A DNA stretch of 64,000 bases from Deltaproteobacteria bacterium. Lineage in GTDB: Bacteria > Desulfobacterota > Desulfuromonadia > Geobacterales > Geobacteraceae. The notes beneath the pieces were generated by a model. The model saw only the letters and a program-made list of their open reading frames with translations. It searched no databases and was not told the origin of the DNA. Location of the stretch: assembly GCA_009668975.1 (NCBI GenBank), contig SBEG01000018.1, positions 20,340 through 84,339 on the forward strand. The letters are read 5' to 3'. Position 1 is the first letter of the stretch, and each line of letters begins with the position of its first letter. The translations under genes were made by a program, and so were the position numbers. This document shows positions 63,373-64,000 of this stretch, piece after piece.

Positions 63373-63541
63373 TTCGGAAAGCGGCGGCCTCGATAAAAAG
63401 CTCAGTTTCCGTCTTGATGAAAACCAGTTCGGAGAGCTTCTCTCCTGGGCGCGTCGTGAAGGGTTCCCCGTCTCGACCATTGTCCGTCACCTCGTCCTGC
63501 GGTACCGGGATGATCGGCGACGCTTCGCAAAGGTCATGTGA
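63359..63541 (+). CDS. Ribbon-helix-helix DNA-binding protein (60 aa)
   Basis: This 60-aa protein starts MKRFNSESGGLDKKLSFRLD; the beta strand KLSFRL is followed by two helices (QFGELLSWARREGF and VSTIVRHLVLRYRDD), the Arc/CopG layout. ATG 63359 follows GGAAAGG and overlaps the previous gene. An in-frame upstream start lies inside that gene and lacks a site. Likely a small repressor or a plasmid/phage copy-control protein. Confidence 0.7.
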   Translation: MKRFNSESGGLDKKLSFRLDENQFGELLSWARREGFPVSTIVRHLVLRYRDDRRRFAKVM

Positions 63542-63680
63542 CCGGATCATTCACTGTGAAACAAATGTGCATTTTTATCAACTCAAGCTATACTAGCATA
63601 CAAGATGAAAAGGGTTCTCGAATTGCAATAATATTCAGATCAGGAACCACTCTAGTAAAAAAAACCGTTAATTCCAAAAC
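63542..63680. other. Intergenic stretch between the right-flank operon and tRNA-Gly
   Basis: This is about 140 bp of AT-rich sequence with no gene, no third dif-like site and no recognisable promoter. It ends at the tRNA terminator. Confidence 0.5.
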
Positions 63681-63708
63681 AAAAAAGGGTTAGCATAAAA
63701 GCTAACCC
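63681..63708 (-). terminator. Terminator of the left tRNA-Gly gene
   Basis: GGGTTAGC (63687-63694) and GCTAACCC (63701-63708) form a perfect 8-bp stem with a 6-nt loop; on the minus strand six T residues follow. It lies 14 bp past the tRNA 3' end. Confidence 0.9.
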
Positions 63709-63722
63709 TACTATAAAAAAAT

Positions 63723-63797
<75 letters not shown>

Positions 63798-63812
63798 TCA
63801 ATCAAGTTTCTG

Positions 63813-63841
63813 TTTATATCAAAAGTCGGTCCTTAAGTCAA
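63813..63841 (-). promoter_or_regulatory. Sigma-70 promoter of tRNA-Gly
   Basis: On the minus strand TTGACT (63841-63836) and TATAAA (63818-63813) are separated by exactly 17 bp, ending 16 bp before the mature tRNA 5' end. It is a near-consensus housekeeping promoter. Confidence 0.75.
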
Positions 63842-63907
63842 TCATTACGTCCTGGGATTTAGATGTGCGTTAATGTAAAGGTGCACAAGAGAAATACGAT
63901 ATTCAAT

Positions 63908-63934
63908 AAAAAAGGGCCAGCATTAAGCAAGCCC
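63908..63934 (-). terminator. Terminator of the right tRNA-Gly gene
   Basis: GGGCCAGC (63914-63921) and GCAAGCCC (63927-63934) pair at most positions around a 5-nt loop; on the minus strand a six-T run follows. It lies 13 bp past the 3' end of the partial tRNA gene. Confidence 0.75.
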
Positions 63935-63946
63935 ATCGAATGATTT

Positions 63947-64000
<54 letters not shown>

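Overview
The window reads as a mid-GC Gram-negative chromosome, most likely from the Desulfobacterota (Geobacter/Desulfuromonas-like). The main clues are a YlxR-L7Ae fusion in the nusA-infB operon, a DHH-CBS-poly(A) polymerase fusion of the A-adding tRNA nucleotidyltransferase type, a MEMO family protein, dense PAS-type signalling, sigma-54 promoter sequences at nitrogen genes and a long-form HisG. The taxonomic call is inference from gene content; no rRNA is present.

Layout. 1-12.6 kb: a 5'-truncated YyaL/DUF255 gene, murJ, ogt, a DnaA-box cluster, mazG, amt under a sigma-54 promoter, a histone-deacetylase-like gene coupled to an unknown gene, an orphan MlaF-like ATPase, a 119-bp inverted-repeat element, a receiver protein and the tRNA-maturation fusion. 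12.8-23.9 kb: a signalling island with a periplasmic-sensor histidine kinase and its LuxR-type regulator, a chemoreceptor, a hybrid kinase and a REC-PAS-GGDEF-EAL protein, ending in a 120-bp inverted-repeat element. 24-28.5 kb (minus strand): bioB-bioD-bioA behind a BirA-type operator, then hisI-hisG. 29-40.7 kb: the translation/RNA operon rimP-nusA-ylxR/L7Ae-infB-rbfA-nrnA-truB-rpsO-pnp, followed by an M16 protease and dut. 40.8-56.5 kb: housekeeping genes including an M29 aminopeptidase, a Sua5/YciO protein, panE, glnB-glnA under a sigma-54 promoter, an M50 protease, scpA-scpB, nadB-aroQ, a lytic transglycosylase with pgsA, and queD-queE-creatininase.

56.55-62.92 kb is a complete-looking filamentous phage (inovirus) prophage of about 6.3 kb. 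It has a repressor with a palindromic operator, an HUH replication initiator, an ssDNA-binding protein, small coat-like membrane proteins, a major coat protein, a large Ala-rich adsorption-type protein, a DUF2523/pVI-like protein and a Zot-type ATPase. It lies exactly between two dif-like sites that share a XerD-type arm and central region, the signature of Xer-dependent integration at dif. Closing the circle between the sites places the repressor-regulated leftward gene directly upstream of rep, so integration appears to cut the early operon in two. A separate three-gene operon (31-aa peptide, helix-turn-helix protein, ribbon-helix-helix protein) starts just outside the right site. The window ends in tandem identical tRNA-Gly(GCC) genes, each with its own terminator.

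The most interesting material is this dif-associated inovirus and its flanking operon, the DnaA-box cluster only 53 kb away, the two MITE-like elements, and several unrecognised or orphan genes (7240-8070, 50920-51126, 56591-56830).
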